The notes: generated by a model not told the origin, from the letters alone. Numbered from the stretch's first letter, positions 1 to 8,675 are shown. The stretch: DNA of 64,000 bases from Paenibacillus sp. FSL H8-0548 (GCF_038630985.1 NZ_CP152049.1:2375501-2439500); one strand, 5' to 3'. Program-made: numbers and translations.

Positions 1-1561
1 AGCTGGTGTCTTCCATTCTGGCAACAAACATCAATCCTAGTTCCTGATAACGCAGCTTTAATGTGCCGCTTCGTGGAATGGCTTCTAAATCAGGCGCAGT
101 ATCCTCTACAGTTGCTTCATTCAAGGAACTATCTCCTGTACTGCTATCTTCTAAACTAGCCTCTTCCAATGCTTCGGCTTCGCTATCTGCCATATCAAAA
201 AAGACTTCTGGTAAAGGGTCTAAAATTAGCTCCGTACCGGATGGTTTGCCTAGGAGCTCCTCACGTCCTATTGAGGATAATTCCATATAAGAGGCGAAAT
301 CGAGCTTGCCCGACTTGAAATAACCAATATAAATTGGCTGAGTGCCATCCTTAAACCAGGTGCCAAGACCATTTAATAATCCACGAACGAAGAAGCCTTT
401 GTATTCAAGTAATCCCTCAGCATTGTAACGCTCGCCATTTCCGTGGTATTCACTGCTTAAAAAGCCGCCACTGTAAATCATATTGCCGTTTACGTCAAAC
501 AGAATGCCTGTCCCATGATAACGATCCGATAAGAACTCGCCTTTATACTTCACGCTGCCAGATTCAAAATATTCAGTTCCTGCTCCCGAACGCTTGCCGT
601 TACTGTATTCACCTTCGTATTCGATAAAGTTATTTTTAAATAGCTTCTTGCCCATACCGTTGTAGTTTCCGGCAAGAAATTGTCCTTGATAGATAATAAT
701 ATTGGTACCATTATATAGCGTGCCTTCTCCGGCATAAACGCCATTGGCAAAGCCACCTTCATAGATGAGCTCCTCATTGTCAGAAAATAAGCGTCCTTGT
801 CCATGAGAAACACCAGTTTTGAAGCCGCCTTGATATTGTATTTTGCCATTCGGATAATAAAGATTGCCTTCTCCTTCGTAAACTTTACCAGCTAAAGCAC
901 CGGTGTACTTCAGCGTGCCATCCGATTGATATTGACTTCCTTGAATGAGTACGCCTTGCAAAAAAGTACCTTGCTCAAGCAGTGTGCCATCCTCAGTGTA
1001 TAGCTTGCCAGCTCCATCGTATTTGCCATCGACAAAGGCGCCTTCATACAGCAGTGTTCCTTCCTTGCTGAACAGTTTGCCGTTACCCGCGTATTGCCCA
1101 CCGACAAAGTCGCCTTCATACAATAAAACTCCAACTGCTTGATAGAGCTTTCCTTTCCCCTCATACACGCCGCCCACTAAATCCCCTTCATAGAGCAAAA
1201 CCTTATTTTCATCAAGCAGCTTTGCCGCCCCAGAGTAGCTTGGAGCAGTTCCATTTGTACTAACGGAAATAGCAGGTTTGCGGTTAAATAGCTTATTTAT
1301 GAATTTAGGAGGGCGAATGAATATAAAGAAATAACAAATGAGCAGGACTAAGATGATGATCACAATGAGTTTTTTCGAAACATAATAATTTCCGATTGGA
1401 ATATAGCTCGCTTTAGTGATTTCTTTTTGGCCTAAAATATCTTTGAACTTTTTCTTCAACCACTTTGCAAGGAGCTTTGGCCAGTTTTTTGCCTTTTTGA
1501 GAGGCATTAATATTTTACGTTGAATTGGTGCAATAAAAGGTTTGACGATTTTCTCTATCAA
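1..1561 (-). CDS. MORN-repeat membrane protein (C terminus outside window)
   Basis: The reading frame stays open on the minus strand from a TTG at 1561 to the window edge, so the C terminus is missing (about 520 codons visible). The TTG is preceded by AAGGAG about 9 bases upstream; I see no better start. The N-terminal ~75 residues are basic and followed by one hydrophobic helix (about residues 67-86), then a short linker and, from about residue 120 to 410, roughly a dozen MORN repeats of the form YEGxFxxGxxxGxGxLY. After them comes an acidic Ser/Glu-rich stretch. MORN repeats form elongated beta-hairpin arrays that bind lipid or protein partners. The likely topology is a short cytosolic head, one membrane helix and an extracytoplasmic MORN array; the orientation is inferred. 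It lies next to a DUF4280 gene and a divergent receptor, suggesting one functional locus. The partner is unknown. Confidence 0.85.
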   Translation of the reverse strand, partial: MIEKIVKPFIAPIQRKILMPLKKAKNWPKLLAKWLKKKFKDILGQKEITKASYIPIGNYYVSKKLIVIIILVLLICYFFIFIRPPKFINKLFNRKPAISVSTNGTAPSYSGAAKLLDENKVLLYEGDLVGGVYEGKGKLYQAVGVLLYEGDFVGGQYAGNGKLFSKEGTLLYEGAFVDGKYDGAGKLYTEDGTLLEQGTFLQGVLIQGSQYQSDGTLKYTGALAGKVYEGEGNLYYPNGKIQYQGGFKTGVSHGQGRLFSDNEELIYEGGFANGVYAGEGTLYNGTNIIIYQGQFLAGNYNGMGKKLFKNNFIEYEGEYSNGKRSGAGTEYFESGSVKYKGEFLSDRYHGTGILFDVNGNMIYSGGFLSSEYHGNGERYNAEGLLEYKGFFVRGLLNGLGTWFKDGTQPIYIGYFKSGKLDFASYMELSSIGREELLGKPSGTELILDPLPEVFFDMADSEAEALEEASLEDSSTGDSSLNEATVEDTAPDLEAIPRSGTLKLRYQELGLMFVARMEDTS

Positions 1562-1632
1562 GAAACACGACTCCTTTGTAGGATCATTGATTCTGGCTGC
1601 AGCTCCCAAAATATAGAACTATTAGCAGCAGA

Positions 1633-2028
1633 CTATGGGACCTGTATGGTCATCTGACCTGGATTAGCAACTTGAATAACGCCGCCCCAATTGCATAAGC
1701 ATTTGGAAGCATTATTCAGGGCGGGCATATTCGCAACCATAACAGTAGGAGAGCCAGGAACCCATGGAGCAGACGTAACTGGTATGCAAGGCATAGGGGT
1801 CAATGCACCAAATGCAGCTGCTGTAGCTGCTGCAACCATAGGGTTAGCCATTGAATTACACATGCCAAATGGAAGAATATTTGCAAGAGGCTTGTTATCC
1901 ATAATATTAGCAATGGGCATAGCGGTCATTACTCGGTTCACAGGCAGCACCATTAATACACTCGGTGCAGCCCCGAAGCTGCATTGTAGATTCGCGCCTG
2001 CACAGACAATTTGTCCGATTTTAATCAC
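1633..2028 (-). CDS. DUF4280 (PAAR-like) domain protein
   Basis: 131 codons from a GTG at 2028. The frame is open further upstream to an ATG at 2148, but the family signature begins at the IGQIVCAGANLQCSFG segment right after the GTG, so I prefer the short form; the start is uncertain because no clear Shine-Dalgarno precedes it. Visible features are Cys pairs near the N terminus, a hydrophobic Ala-rich middle (residues ~55-80), and a C-terminal ASKCLCNWGGVIQVANPGQ block typical of DUF4280. DUF4280 resembles PAAR tip proteins of contractile injection machines and is often encoded near secreted toxins or tail-like particles in sporeformers. No tail, sheath or toxin gene is visible here, so its job stays open. 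It is transcribed in the same direction as the MORN gene 70 bases downstream, so the two may form an operon. Confidence 0.75.
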   Translation of the reverse strand: MIKIGQIVCAGANLQCSFGAAPSVLMVLPVNRVMTAMPIANIMDNKPLANILPFGMCNSMANPMVAAATAAAFGALTPMPCIPVTSAPWVPGSPTVMVANMPALNNASKCLCNWGGVIQVANPGQMTIQVP

Positions 2029-2104
2029 CCTTCGTTCACGATTTGATTTAATTCTACTATTCTTGCTAAAATACGGCAATAAATATCTCGCGTTAAGACA
2101 CAAG

Positions 2105-2132
2105 ACGACATTTTTATAGTAAAATATATGAT
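2105..2132 (+). promoter_or_regulatory. Candidate sigma-A promoter for the receptor gene
   Basis: ACGACA (2105-2110) and TATGAT (2127-2132) are separated by 16 bases, in the space between the DUF4280 start and the receptor start at 2194. The -10 is a good match; the -35 is poor. It would drive the plus-strand receptor gene. Confidence 0.3.
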
Positions 2133-2193
2133 GATATAGAAAATCCATATATTTCTTAATAGGAATGAAACCCGTGAGTCGAATGGAGAGATT

Positions 2194-4947
2194 ATGTTGA
2201 GAACGAAGCTTATTATGTTGTTTAGCTTGATCCTGGTTGCTGTAATTCTATTGGTCGCCATGAGAGATTCATGGACATTACAGCCTTTTAAGATAGAAGA
2301 ACCTTACTCCAATATCTCTCGCATAACGACAGATAGTGACGGGTCACTATATACCATTACAGATTCCAAGAAGGTTATCCATAAAGTGAATAAAGATGGG
2401 AAGATGGTTTATTCCTACTCCAGCAGCAACAATACCCAATCTGATACGGTTCAGCTATTCAATTCCATCGCAGCGGATACGCAGGGTAATGCATACGCTT
2501 TGATTACAGTCCTAGATTCCTATGGTTTAAAAGTATCGGGAGAGCAAATTGTGCGAATTTCTGCCGATGGTTCGAAGTCTCGAATTCTTTATTATGTAGA
2601 CTATGAAGAACAGGATCAATTGCTTCGTGTTGGTAAATTGCAATCATTATCCATTGAAGACAATGAGCTGTATTTTTTTCGGAAAGAAGAGGGTTCAGCT
2701 ACTTTATTAAAGCTTATGCTTGATGAGAGCGTAACTGCGACGCCTGAAACGATAACAACAGTTGAACTGCCAAAGGACCGCTATTTAAATGAATTAACCG
2801 GAAATCGGGAATCACAATTTTATTTCACTTCGAAGAGAGGGACTTTGTCCGCGGTAACAAGTGGTGAGATCGTTAAGCTGTATCCTCTTTCGAGGGATGG
2901 TCAGTTTAATTTTCCAGTAGGAATTGTCACCTCGGATGATGTTAATCTTTATTTTATTGATTATCATGATAGCGCGATTAAGAGATTGAATACCGCTGCT
3001 GTAGGGAATCCGGTTGAAGCGGTATTGACGCTTGATGCGCTTAATGAATTCTCACCTGAAGTGGAATGGTCTGATTTTACCCATATTTCAATCGGCAATG
3101 GTCATATCATGGTTTCGAGCTCTGATCGGGTGATTCAGCTTAACAGTAATGGTGCCATTGTGGATGTACAAGATTCCTATCGTTATTCCTATCTAGTCAT
3201 CGGACAACGAATCGGTTATTGGCTTCTTTTGCTGCTCCTCGCAGTGGTGGTTGTTTATACGATACGTTTTGTCTATGTGAATGTAATGAAGCGCAAGGTG
3301 TTCTTATTATTGAAGCAATTAGCAGTTATACTGCCTGTTGTTCTTATTTCAATGGTGGGATTATCCTATTCCGTATACTCCTCATTCGCCATAGAAATGA
3401 AGGATGATACCTATAAACAGCTGAGACTGCTTGCTGGAAACGGAAAATATTTGGTAGATGGCGATTACCTGGAAAAACTAAACTCTCCGCTGGATTATAA
3501 TAGCGAGGATTACAACACGATTAAACAGCGAGTAAATGAGGTATTCTCTCGTGCAGGTGCTGATCGTGATGGCTTGTATAATACCATTTATCGCTATATT
3601 GACGGTGGGCTCTATATTGTCATGGATGATGACGATAGTGTAACGATGTTTCAGCCTTTTGAGATCAATGACGAGAACCGTCTAGTGCTTGAGCAAGGTG
3701 AAATCATAATGGGAGAATGGGAAGATTCTGGTGGAGAATGGATGTATGCGCTAGGTCCGCTCTATAATTCGAACGGCGATATTATCGGGATCTACGAGAC
3801 TGGTAAAGATATGATTGGATTAAACCAAAGCACGATGAAAATTTTATATGAGGTTCTCCAAATATTCGCATTTATTGGTATCGTGCTTTTAATGGTTATT
3901 ACAATCATGACGGCATATCTCTTGTCCTCCATACGTACGCTTCGTTCCAATGTGAATCTCATTGCAAGCGGTGAATGGGATGTCAAGGTAGAGATTCGAA
4001 CACGTGATGAGGTTGAGGAGCTAGGCGAACGCTTCAATATGATGGCAAGCTCGATTAAACAATATATTAATGAAGTGACAAAGCTAAGCAACTCCTACTT
4101 CCGCTTCGTCCCACAGCAATTTCTTAAGGTGTTGGGGAAAACGAATATGACACAAATTAAGCTTGGTGAGCAGCAGAATCGCAGAATGACGATCATGGTA
4201 TGTAATATGCGTCAGTTCAATGAATTTTCTGCAAAATTAAGTACAGAGCAGAATTTTAAGTTTATCAATTCCTTCCTTAAGCAGTTTGGTCCGATCATAC
4301 GTGAACATGCCGGTTTTACTAGTCGATACCTAGGCCCAGGAATGCTGACCATGTTCCCGAATGAGACCAGTGCGGCACTCAAAGCGGCGCTTCAACTGCG
4401 CTTGACGTTGGAATCCTATAATGCAGAGCGAGTAAGGAACCAGGAAGAACCGATCGATATTGGCATAGCCATTCATTCCGGTGATGTGATGCTTGGTATT
4501 ATAGGTGAAGAACAGAGGATGGAGGGCAGTGTAGTATCGAATCATGTAGAGTTAACACTGGATCTGGAGAAGACTTCAGCTAAATTAGGTGTGACGGTTC
4601 TATTGACAGAGGATACGATGCAGGCACTTAACCCTGACAAGTTAGGGCAATACCGTAGACTAGGCGTCCTTCAAATTGATGAGGAGCATGACCCTATTGA
4701 GCTGTACGATTGGTACGAGGCTGATCCTGAGCATATCCGCAGGCTTAAGCATGAGACAAAGAAGCAATTTGAAGCAGCTGTAGAAGCTTATCGAGCGGGA
4801 AGATTTTATGATGCGAGAGAAGGCTTTGTTGCTGTAGTGAAGAAAAATCGTTATGATCTTGCTGCTAAGCTTTACTTTTTTGAATGTGATCATTATTTTC
4901 AAAAAGGTGTCACGTCAGAATGGAACCATTCACTTCGCATTTCCTAG
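2194..4947 (+). CDS. Membrane receptor with degenerate class III nucleotide-cyclase domain
   Basis: 917 residues. Order of parts: N-terminal membrane helix (2-22); a large extracytoplasmic region to ~330 with NHL/beta-propeller-like strands; two membrane helices (~337-365 and ~372-398); a second outside segment (~400-550); a membrane helix (~555-580); a HAMP domain (~580-635); a class III cyclase homology domain (~660-800); and a C-terminal TPR-like tail (~855-905). The cyclase fold is clear (MRQFNEFS, YLGPGMLTMFP, GIAIHSGDVMLGIIG), but every catalytic position I can align is changed. The first metal Asp is Asn671, the second is Pro715, and the Asn and Arg of the NLAARL motif are Glu786 and Asp790. 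So the output domain probably signals by dimerisation or partner binding and not by making cAMP or cGMP; that is inference. It is divergent from the DUF4280/MORN genes and followed 24 bases later by a GNAT gene. Confidence 0.85.
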   Translation: MLRTKLIMLFSLILVAVILLVAMRDSWTLQPFKIEEPYSNISRITTDSDGSLYTITDSKKVIHKVNKDGKMVYSYSSSNNTQSDTVQLFNSIAADTQGNAYALITVLDSYGLKVSGEQIVRISADGSKSRILYYVDYEEQDQLLRVGKLQSLSIEDNELYFFRKEEGSATLLKLMLDESVTATPETITTVELPKDRYLNELTGNRESQFYFTSKRGTLSAVTSGEIVKLYPLSRDGQFNFPVGIVTSDDVNLYFIDYHDSAIKRLNTAAVGNPVEAVLTLDALNEFSPEVEWSDFTHISIGNGHIMVSSSDRVIQLNSNGAIVDVQDSYRYSYLVIGQRIGYWLLLLLLAVVVVYTIRFVYVNVMKRKVFLLLKQLAVILPVVLISMVGLSYSVYSSFAIEMKDDTYKQLRLLAGNGKYLVDGDYLEKLNSPLDYNSEDYNTIKQRVNEVFSRAGADRDGLYNTIYRYIDGGLYIVMDDDDSVTMFQPFEINDENRLVLEQGEIIMGEWEDSGGEWMYALGPLYNSNGDIIGIYETGKDMIGLNQSTMKILYEVLQIFAFIGIVLLMVITIMTAYLLSSIRTLRSNVNLIASGEWDVKVEIRTRDEVEELGERFNMMASSIKQYINEVTKLSNSYFRFVPQQFLKVLGKTNMTQIKLGEQQNRRMTIMVCNMRQFNEFSAKLSTEQNFKFINSFLKQFGPIIREHAGFTSRYLGPGMLTMFPNETSAALKAALQLRLTLESYNAERVRNQEEPIDIGIAIHSGDVMLGIIGEEQRMEGSVVSNHVELTLDLEKTSAKLGVTVLLTEDTMQALNPDKLGQYRRLGVLQIDEEHDPIELYDWYEADPEHIRRLKHETKKQFEAAVEAYRAGRFYDAREGFVAVVKKNRYDLAAKLYFFECDHYFQKGVTSEWNHSLRIS

Positions 4948-4971
4948 TTTTCAGTGAAAGAGGGGGAGCCT

Positions 4972-5517
4972 ATGCTTCAAGTTGGGAAGGAACATGTAGG
5001 ACATGCTTATGCTGAAATTAAGCCTGTAACGAGCGGCACTGAAGCTGGCAGGGTGTCGGATTTCTTACTTAGTGAGCATTGTTTCGATGATCAGCGTTTT
5101 ACGCCTGGGGAGACGGAGCAGCTTAGATGGCTGCCGATAAGGAGTATGCAGGAGCAGCATGTGTTTTGCTGGTACGAGGAAGATGAAGGGCAGATTATTT
5201 CTGCCATTATTTTTGTAGAAAATGAGCATCGGAGCGGCGGTTATCGGCTTGAATACTTCGGTGTACATCGTTCCTACCGCCACCGCAAGCTGGGATGGAA
5301 GCTAATGGATGCGTTGATCCAGTTCTGTGAATCGAGAAGCGGCAGATATCTAGAGACGTTCACCTGTGATTTGCCTGAATATGAAAGTGCACGGAAAATG
5401 TTCGATCGCAACGGCTTTAAGTTCATGTGCCATTTGCCTGATTACTACTATCCGGGTGAAGGCAAGCTGCTCTATATGAAGCTGCTGGATGGCTCCGTTA
5501 TACAGGGGATAAATTAA
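4972..5517 (+). CDS. GNAT-family N-acetyltransferase
   Basis: 181 residues from ATG 4972, chosen because GGGGGA lies at 4962-4967; an upstream in-frame GTG at 4954 has no such site. The core shows the GNAT pattern: beta strands with ISAIIFVENE, then the acetyl-CoA binding motif VHRSYRHRKLGWKLMDAL, and a C-terminal ESARKMFDRNGFKF segment. Such proteins transfer an acetyl group from acetyl-CoA to an amine; the substrate cannot be read from the sequence. The gene starts 24 bases after the pseudo-cyclase receptor and is probably co-transcribed with it, ending at the terminator at 5594. Confidence 0.82.
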   Translation: MLQVGKEHVGHAYAEIKPVTSGTEAGRVSDFLLSEHCFDDQRFTPGETEQLRWLPIRSMQEQHVFCWYEEDEGQIISAIIFVENEHRSGGYRLEYFGVHRSYRHRKLGWKLMDALIQFCESRSGRYLETFTCDLPEYESARKMFDRNGFKFMCHLPDYYYPGEGKLLYMKLLDGSVIQGIN

Positions 5518-5593
5518 AGGACACCTTTCCTTTGCGACTAAGGCGGTTAGAGTGCTTCATATAGATAAGAATTAGAATACCGTATCATAAGAT

Positions 5594-5638
5594 AAGAGCC
5601 TCTTTAAAGCGAAAAAATGCGCTTGTGGAGGCTCTTTT
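5594..5638 (+). terminator. Rho-independent terminator after the GNAT gene
   Basis: AAGAGCCTC (5594-5602) pairs with GAGGCTCTT (5628-5636), with an inner AAGCG/CGCTT stem and a TTTT run. It ends the receptor-GNAT unit before sigK. Confidence 0.75.
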
Positions 5639-5671
5639 GAATGTGTACGTGCACTTCTAGGCCTTTACCTA

Positions 5672-5679
5672 CATACACT
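5672..5679 (+). promoter_or_regulatory. Candidate SigE-type -10 element upstream of sigK
   Basis: CATACACT matches the mother-cell SigE -10 consensus CATACAmT exactly and lies about 88 bases before the sigK start. The matching -35 is not convincing. In Bacillus, sigK transcription starts under SigE, so the position is sensible. Confidence 0.35.
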
Positions 5680-5766
5680 TAAGAACAGACTTCAATGTTC
5701 GCCCAGATCGATAAGCCTTGCGAGGAATTACGATCTGAGGCAATACAACGCGGGGGTGTACGGTAA

Positions 5767-6468
5767 ATGCCTGGATTATTCTCAGCGATAGCGCTTTTTA
5801 TTAAACAGCTTTCACTTCTTGTCTCTTATGTCAAAAATAATGCTTTTCCTCAACCGCTTCAGGAGGAGGAAGAAGCAAAGCATCTGCAATTAATGGCAGA
5901 AGGTAATCAGCGTTCCCGTAACCTGCTCATTGAGCACAATCTGCGTTTGGTGGCCCACATAGTGAAAAAATTCGACAATACAGGGGAAGATCTCGAGGAC
6001 TTAATTAGCATTGGGACAATTGGCTTGATTAAGGCAATCGAGAGCTTCCAAACGGGGAAAGGCACGAAGCTCGCGACGTTCGCGGCTCGCTGTATTGAGA
6101 ATGAAATACTTATGCATCTGCGCTCTTTGAAGAAGACGCGCAAGGATGTATCGCTGCATGATCCGATTGGTACGGATAAGGAAGGCAATGAGATTACGTT
6201 GATCGATATCCTCGGTACTGAGGCTGATGATATCGTGGATAAGGTGCAGCTGAAGATTGAGAAGAGCAAAATATACAAAAATTTGGATATACTCGATGAC
6301 CGCGAGAAGGAAGTTGTCATTGGTCGCTTCGGGCTGGAGCATGGTGGGGATGAGCGGACGCAGCGGGAGATTGCGAAGGAGCTTGGGATCTCACGGAGCT
6401 ATGTTTCGCGGATTGAGAAGAGGGCGCTTATGAAGCTTTATCATGAGTTTTATAAGGCGAAGCGGTGA
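5767..6468 (+). CDS. sigK: RNA polymerase sporulation sigma factor SigK (uninterrupted)
   Basis: 233 residues, full family length. The hydrophobic N-terminal ~20 residues, up to [12 protein letters not shown], are the pro-sequence that holds pro-SigK at the mother-cell membrane until SpoIVFB cleaves it. Region 2 is clear ([41 protein letters not shown]) and region 4 carries the helix-turn-helix ([24 protein letters not shown]). SigK directs late mother-cell genes for coat and cortex. In B. subtilis the gene is split by the skin element at an AATGA in the IENE codons. Here the same AATGA (6099-6103) is intact and the gene is continuous. A GGGGGTG site lies 9 bases before the ATG. Four partial copies of this gene lie downstream (7231, 14286, 20490, 24901), which is highly unusual. 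Confidence 0.96.
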   Translation: MPGLFSAIALFIKQLSLLVSYVKNNAFPQPLQEEEEAKHLQLMAEGNQRSRNLLIEHNLRLVAHIVKKFDNTGEDLEDLISIGTIGLIKAIESFQTGKGTKLATFAARCIENEILMHLRSLKKTRKDVSLHDPIGTDKEGNEITLIDILGTEADDIVDKVQLKIEKSKIYKNLDILDDREKEVVIGRFGLEHGGDERTQREIAKELGISRSYVSRIEKRALMKLYHEFYKAKR

Positions 6469-6614
6469 ATAGATTGCTTTACAGGCTGTTCTTTTAGAGC
6501 AGTCTGTTTTGTGTTTGAACGCTAATACTGGTTGTGTCTTTTTAAGACACGATCTGTGATATACTGCAATTATAAGATTGCTAATCATAAATTTTGAATA
6601 GCCGGAGGGAAGTT

Positions 6615-6791
6615 GTGAAGCGCATACAGGATCTACAAAAACTCATAAAGTTAACGGGAGATCGTGCTAAGTTAGATGCTAAGGCTAATGGTACCTACGT
6701 TATCTACAAAACAAAAGATGGGCAGTTTATGAAAGAACACAGCAATGGAAATATTGAACAGATTGAGAAACAGGAAAATGATCATGAGTGA
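6615..6791 (+). CDS. Small hypothetical protein, partner of a zeta-toxin-like gene
   Basis: 58 residues from GTG 6615, with GGAGG at 6604-6608 (an upstream TTG at 6594 is in frame but lacks a site). The protein is charged, with an N-terminal helix (RIQDLQKLIKLTGDRAKLD) and a beta-like YVIYKTKDGQF segment; I do not recognise a named family. Its stop overlaps the ATG of the next gene by 8 bases (ATGAGTGA), a sign of translational coupling. The arrangement, a small acidic-tailed protein followed by a zeta-type kinase, fits an antitoxin-toxin pair, but the antitoxin role is inferred only from position. Confidence 0.6.
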   Translation: MKRIQDLQKLIKLTGDRAKLDAKANGTYVIYKTKDGQFMKEHSNGNIEQIEKQENDHE

Positions 6792-7152
6792 ACCAACTGC
6801 AGAAATGTTCGTATTTGCTGGTAATAATGGTAGCGGGAAGAGTACAATTCGCAATCTAATTATCGATAGGCTTGGAATTAGTGTCAATATTGATCCTGAT
6901 TCATTGACACGCCGTATTGATAACGAAAATCCTGAAAGACATAGGGTGTCGGCAGGTAAAGAAGCTATCAAGTTGGTTAGGGAGTGTATAAAAAACAAAC
7001 GAGATTTTTCAATAGAAACGACTTTAGCAGGTGTGATTGTATTGGAAGCTGATTTCAACCATAGTGTAATAAAATATATGGCTGAGACTATTCCTAATTG
7101 GGTGAAAACAATAGAGCAGCAATTACATAATGAAATAGATAATGATGAATGA
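6784..7152 (+). pseudogene. Zeta-toxin-like kinase, internally deleted
   Basis: 122 residues from ATG 6784, with AGGAA 9 bases upstream. The start of a zeta toxin is plain: Walker A GNNGSGKST, INIDPD-like NIDPDS, and FSIETTLAG around residue 80. Zeta toxins phosphorylate UDP-N-acetylglucosamine or related sugars and run about 190-270 residues. Here the expected middle (the segment after FSIETTL with the RRR-type Arg residues and substrate site) is absent, and the frame passes directly to a short tail (EADFNHSVIKYMAETIPNWV) that looks like a C-terminal end. I read this as an in-frame internal deletion that should be inactive. A distant short variant cannot be excluded. Confidence 0.65.
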
Positions 7153-7190
7153 ACCAATCGATGTGATATCACAAAGGTTGGTTCATTTTT
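7148..7190 (+). terminator. Terminator after the zeta-like gene
   Basis: AATGAACCAA (7148-7157) pairs perfectly with TTGGTTCATT (7178-7187), followed by TTT. The stem begins inside the last codons of the zeta-like gene. Confidence 0.7.
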
Positions 7191-7230
7191 AATATAATGA
7201 ATAATGGTTGAAATAACATTAGGTTGTGTC

Positions 7231-7556
7231 GGCTCGTTGTATTGAGAATGAAATACTTATACATCTGCGCTCTTTGAAGAAGACGCGGAAGGATGTTTTT
7301 CTACATGATCCGATTGGCACGGATAAGGAAGGCAATGAGATTACGTTGATCGATATCCTCGGTATTGAGGCTGATGATATCGTGAATAAGGTGCAGCTGA
7401 AGATTGAGAAGTCGAAAATATATAAGAATTTGGATATACTTGATGACCAGGAGAAGGAAGTTGTCATTGGCCGCTTCGGGCTGGAGCATGGCGGGGATGA
7501 GCGGACGCAGCGGGAGATTGCGAAGGAGCTTGGGATTAGCCGGAGCTACGTGTCGC
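7231..7556 (+). pseudogene. sigK fragment A (internal segment, no start or end)
   Basis: 326 bases matching intact sigK 6084-6409 with no length difference and about 92% identity by eye. It begins at GGCTCG, 15 bases before the AATGA where skin interrupts sigK in B. subtilis, and stops at GTGTCGC in the region 4 helix-turn-helix. Translation gives [12 protein letters not shown] through GISRSYVS, then an unrelated LVGN and a stop. Several changes are nonsynonymous (for example DREK to DQEK), so it is not a recent copy. It is exactly the part missing from fragment B at 14286. Both edges carry GTGTCG. Confidence 0.92.
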
Positions 7557-7582
7557 TGGTGGGAAATTAGCATTTAAGAGCC
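7550..7582 (+). repeat. 33-base direct repeat, copy 1
   Basis: Matches 17402-17434 at 30 of 33 positions (GTGTCGCTGG, then AAATTAGCATTTAAGAGCC). The first 7 bases are also the end of sigK fragment A. Both copies are followed by unrelated sequence. Confidence 0.8.
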
Positions 7583-7589
7583 ACATGAC

Positions 7590-7863
7590 GTTGGCCCGAA
7601 CAGATGGACACGAAGAAAACCTCTATAATAAATCATGGAGAGGTTCATATGGGACAACGGAAGAAATTCGACAAAGCTTCGTAAGCAACTCGCAGATCTT
7701 AAGGAAGAAAACGACATTCTAAATAAGGCGGCAGCCTACTTTGCGAAAAATCTGAAGTAAACATGTTCAAGTTAATCTATGAACAGCACTTCGAATTTCG
7801 GGTTGCAAAGATGTTCCAGGCTCTCCATGTTTCACGAAGCATAATATCCTATATCATCGGATG
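7590..7863 (+). pseudogene. IS3-family transposase relic
   Basis: A start-like MGQRKKFDK is followed, after a frame break, by KQLADLKEENDILNKAAAYFAKNLK and a stop. This is the N terminus joined to the C terminus of an IS3 OrfA with its middle deleted. Immediately after comes an OrfB-like start (MFKLIYEQHFEFRVAKMFQALHVSR) that ends early in a stop. No catalytic DDE part remains. It separates sigK fragment A from the ABC importer operon. Confidence 0.75.
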
Positions 7864-7913
7864 AAACATATTTTCCACCGAGCAATTGCAAGACTGCCGC
7901 AAATCTAAGATCA

Positions 7914-8675
7914 TCAATCGTCGTTACGCCTGCTGATCAGCCTTGCTGTCTCCAGTAAAGAACGTGTATATGGATGACGATCTTTGGAATGTAAAGTCTC
8001 TGAGTTAAACAGCTCAACCATTCTCCCATTCTTCATAACCATAATCTGATCACACAAACTGGTTACTAAGGAAAGGTCATGTGTGATAAACACCAGCGAG
8101 AGTTTCTGCTCCTCTCGGAGCTTCTGAAGTAACTTAATGATTTTATGCTGATGAATAACATCCAGATTGGAAACAATTTCATCGCAAACGAGAAGCTTAG
8201 GCTTTAGTATAAGAGCTTTGGCAATGCAAGCCCGCTGGTACTGGCCACCGCTGAGCTGGTTCGGCAGTGAGGTAAGCAGCAGTGAGGGCAAACCTACCAA
8301 ATCGGCATATTCTGCTGCCAGTTGCTTCCTATCTGACTTCCCTAGTTTTGTGAAATATCGAAGCGGCTCCTCTATGCTTTGCATTATCGTCATACGCGGA
8401 TCCAGCGAAGCAGCTGTATTCTGAAATACAAGCTGAATTTGCCTGTACCAGGCCTTGAAATCTGAGGTTTTGTGCTGAGGTGCAACTACCCCATCAAAGG
8501 AAATCGAACCCGAAGTCGGACGTGCAAGCGCCATGATCATCTTAGCAAGCGTAGACTTCCCGCTTCCACTCTCTCCAACGACTGCCAGCGAACGACCAAT
8601 TGGTAGGCGAATCTCCAATTTATCCAATATGATTTTTTCACCGACTGATTTGGATAGTTGATTAATCTCGAGCAT
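7914..8675 (-). CDS. ABC importer ATPase, NikE/OppF/CntF type
   Basis: 253 residues from ATG 8675, preferred because a GAGG lies 9 bases upstream; a TTG at 8684 is too close to that site. Walker A GESGSGKST, signature LSGGQYQRACIAKAL, Walker B LLVCDEI and the H-loop FITHDLSL are all present. The tail HPYTRSLLETARL is the typical C-terminal motif of oligopeptide/nickel importer ATPases. It is the last gene of a five-gene minus-strand operon and would hydrolyse ATP with its partner to drive uptake. Confidence 0.9.
   Translation of the reverse strand: MLEINQLSKSVGEKIILDKLEIRLPIGRSLAVVGESGSGKSTLAKMIMALARPTSGSISFDGVVAPQHKTSDFKAWYRQIQLVFQNTAASLDPRMTIMQSIEEPLRYFTKLGKSDRKQLAAEYADLVGLPSLLLTSLPNQLSGGQYQRACIAKALILKPKLLVCDEIVSNLDVIHQHKIIKLLQKLREEQKLSLVFITHDLSLVTSLCDQIMVMKNGRMVELFNSETLHSKDRHPYTRSLLETARLISRRNDD

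Noticed and set aside
1691..2119. 142-codon plus-strand frame over the DUF4280 gene
   Set aside because: It is the complement of the DUF4280 coding sequence, whose family motifs are clear on the minus strand.
7571..7913. Possible CRISPR-like or phage remnant
   Set aside because: No repeat-spacer pattern; the readable pieces are IS3 OrfA and OrfB ends.
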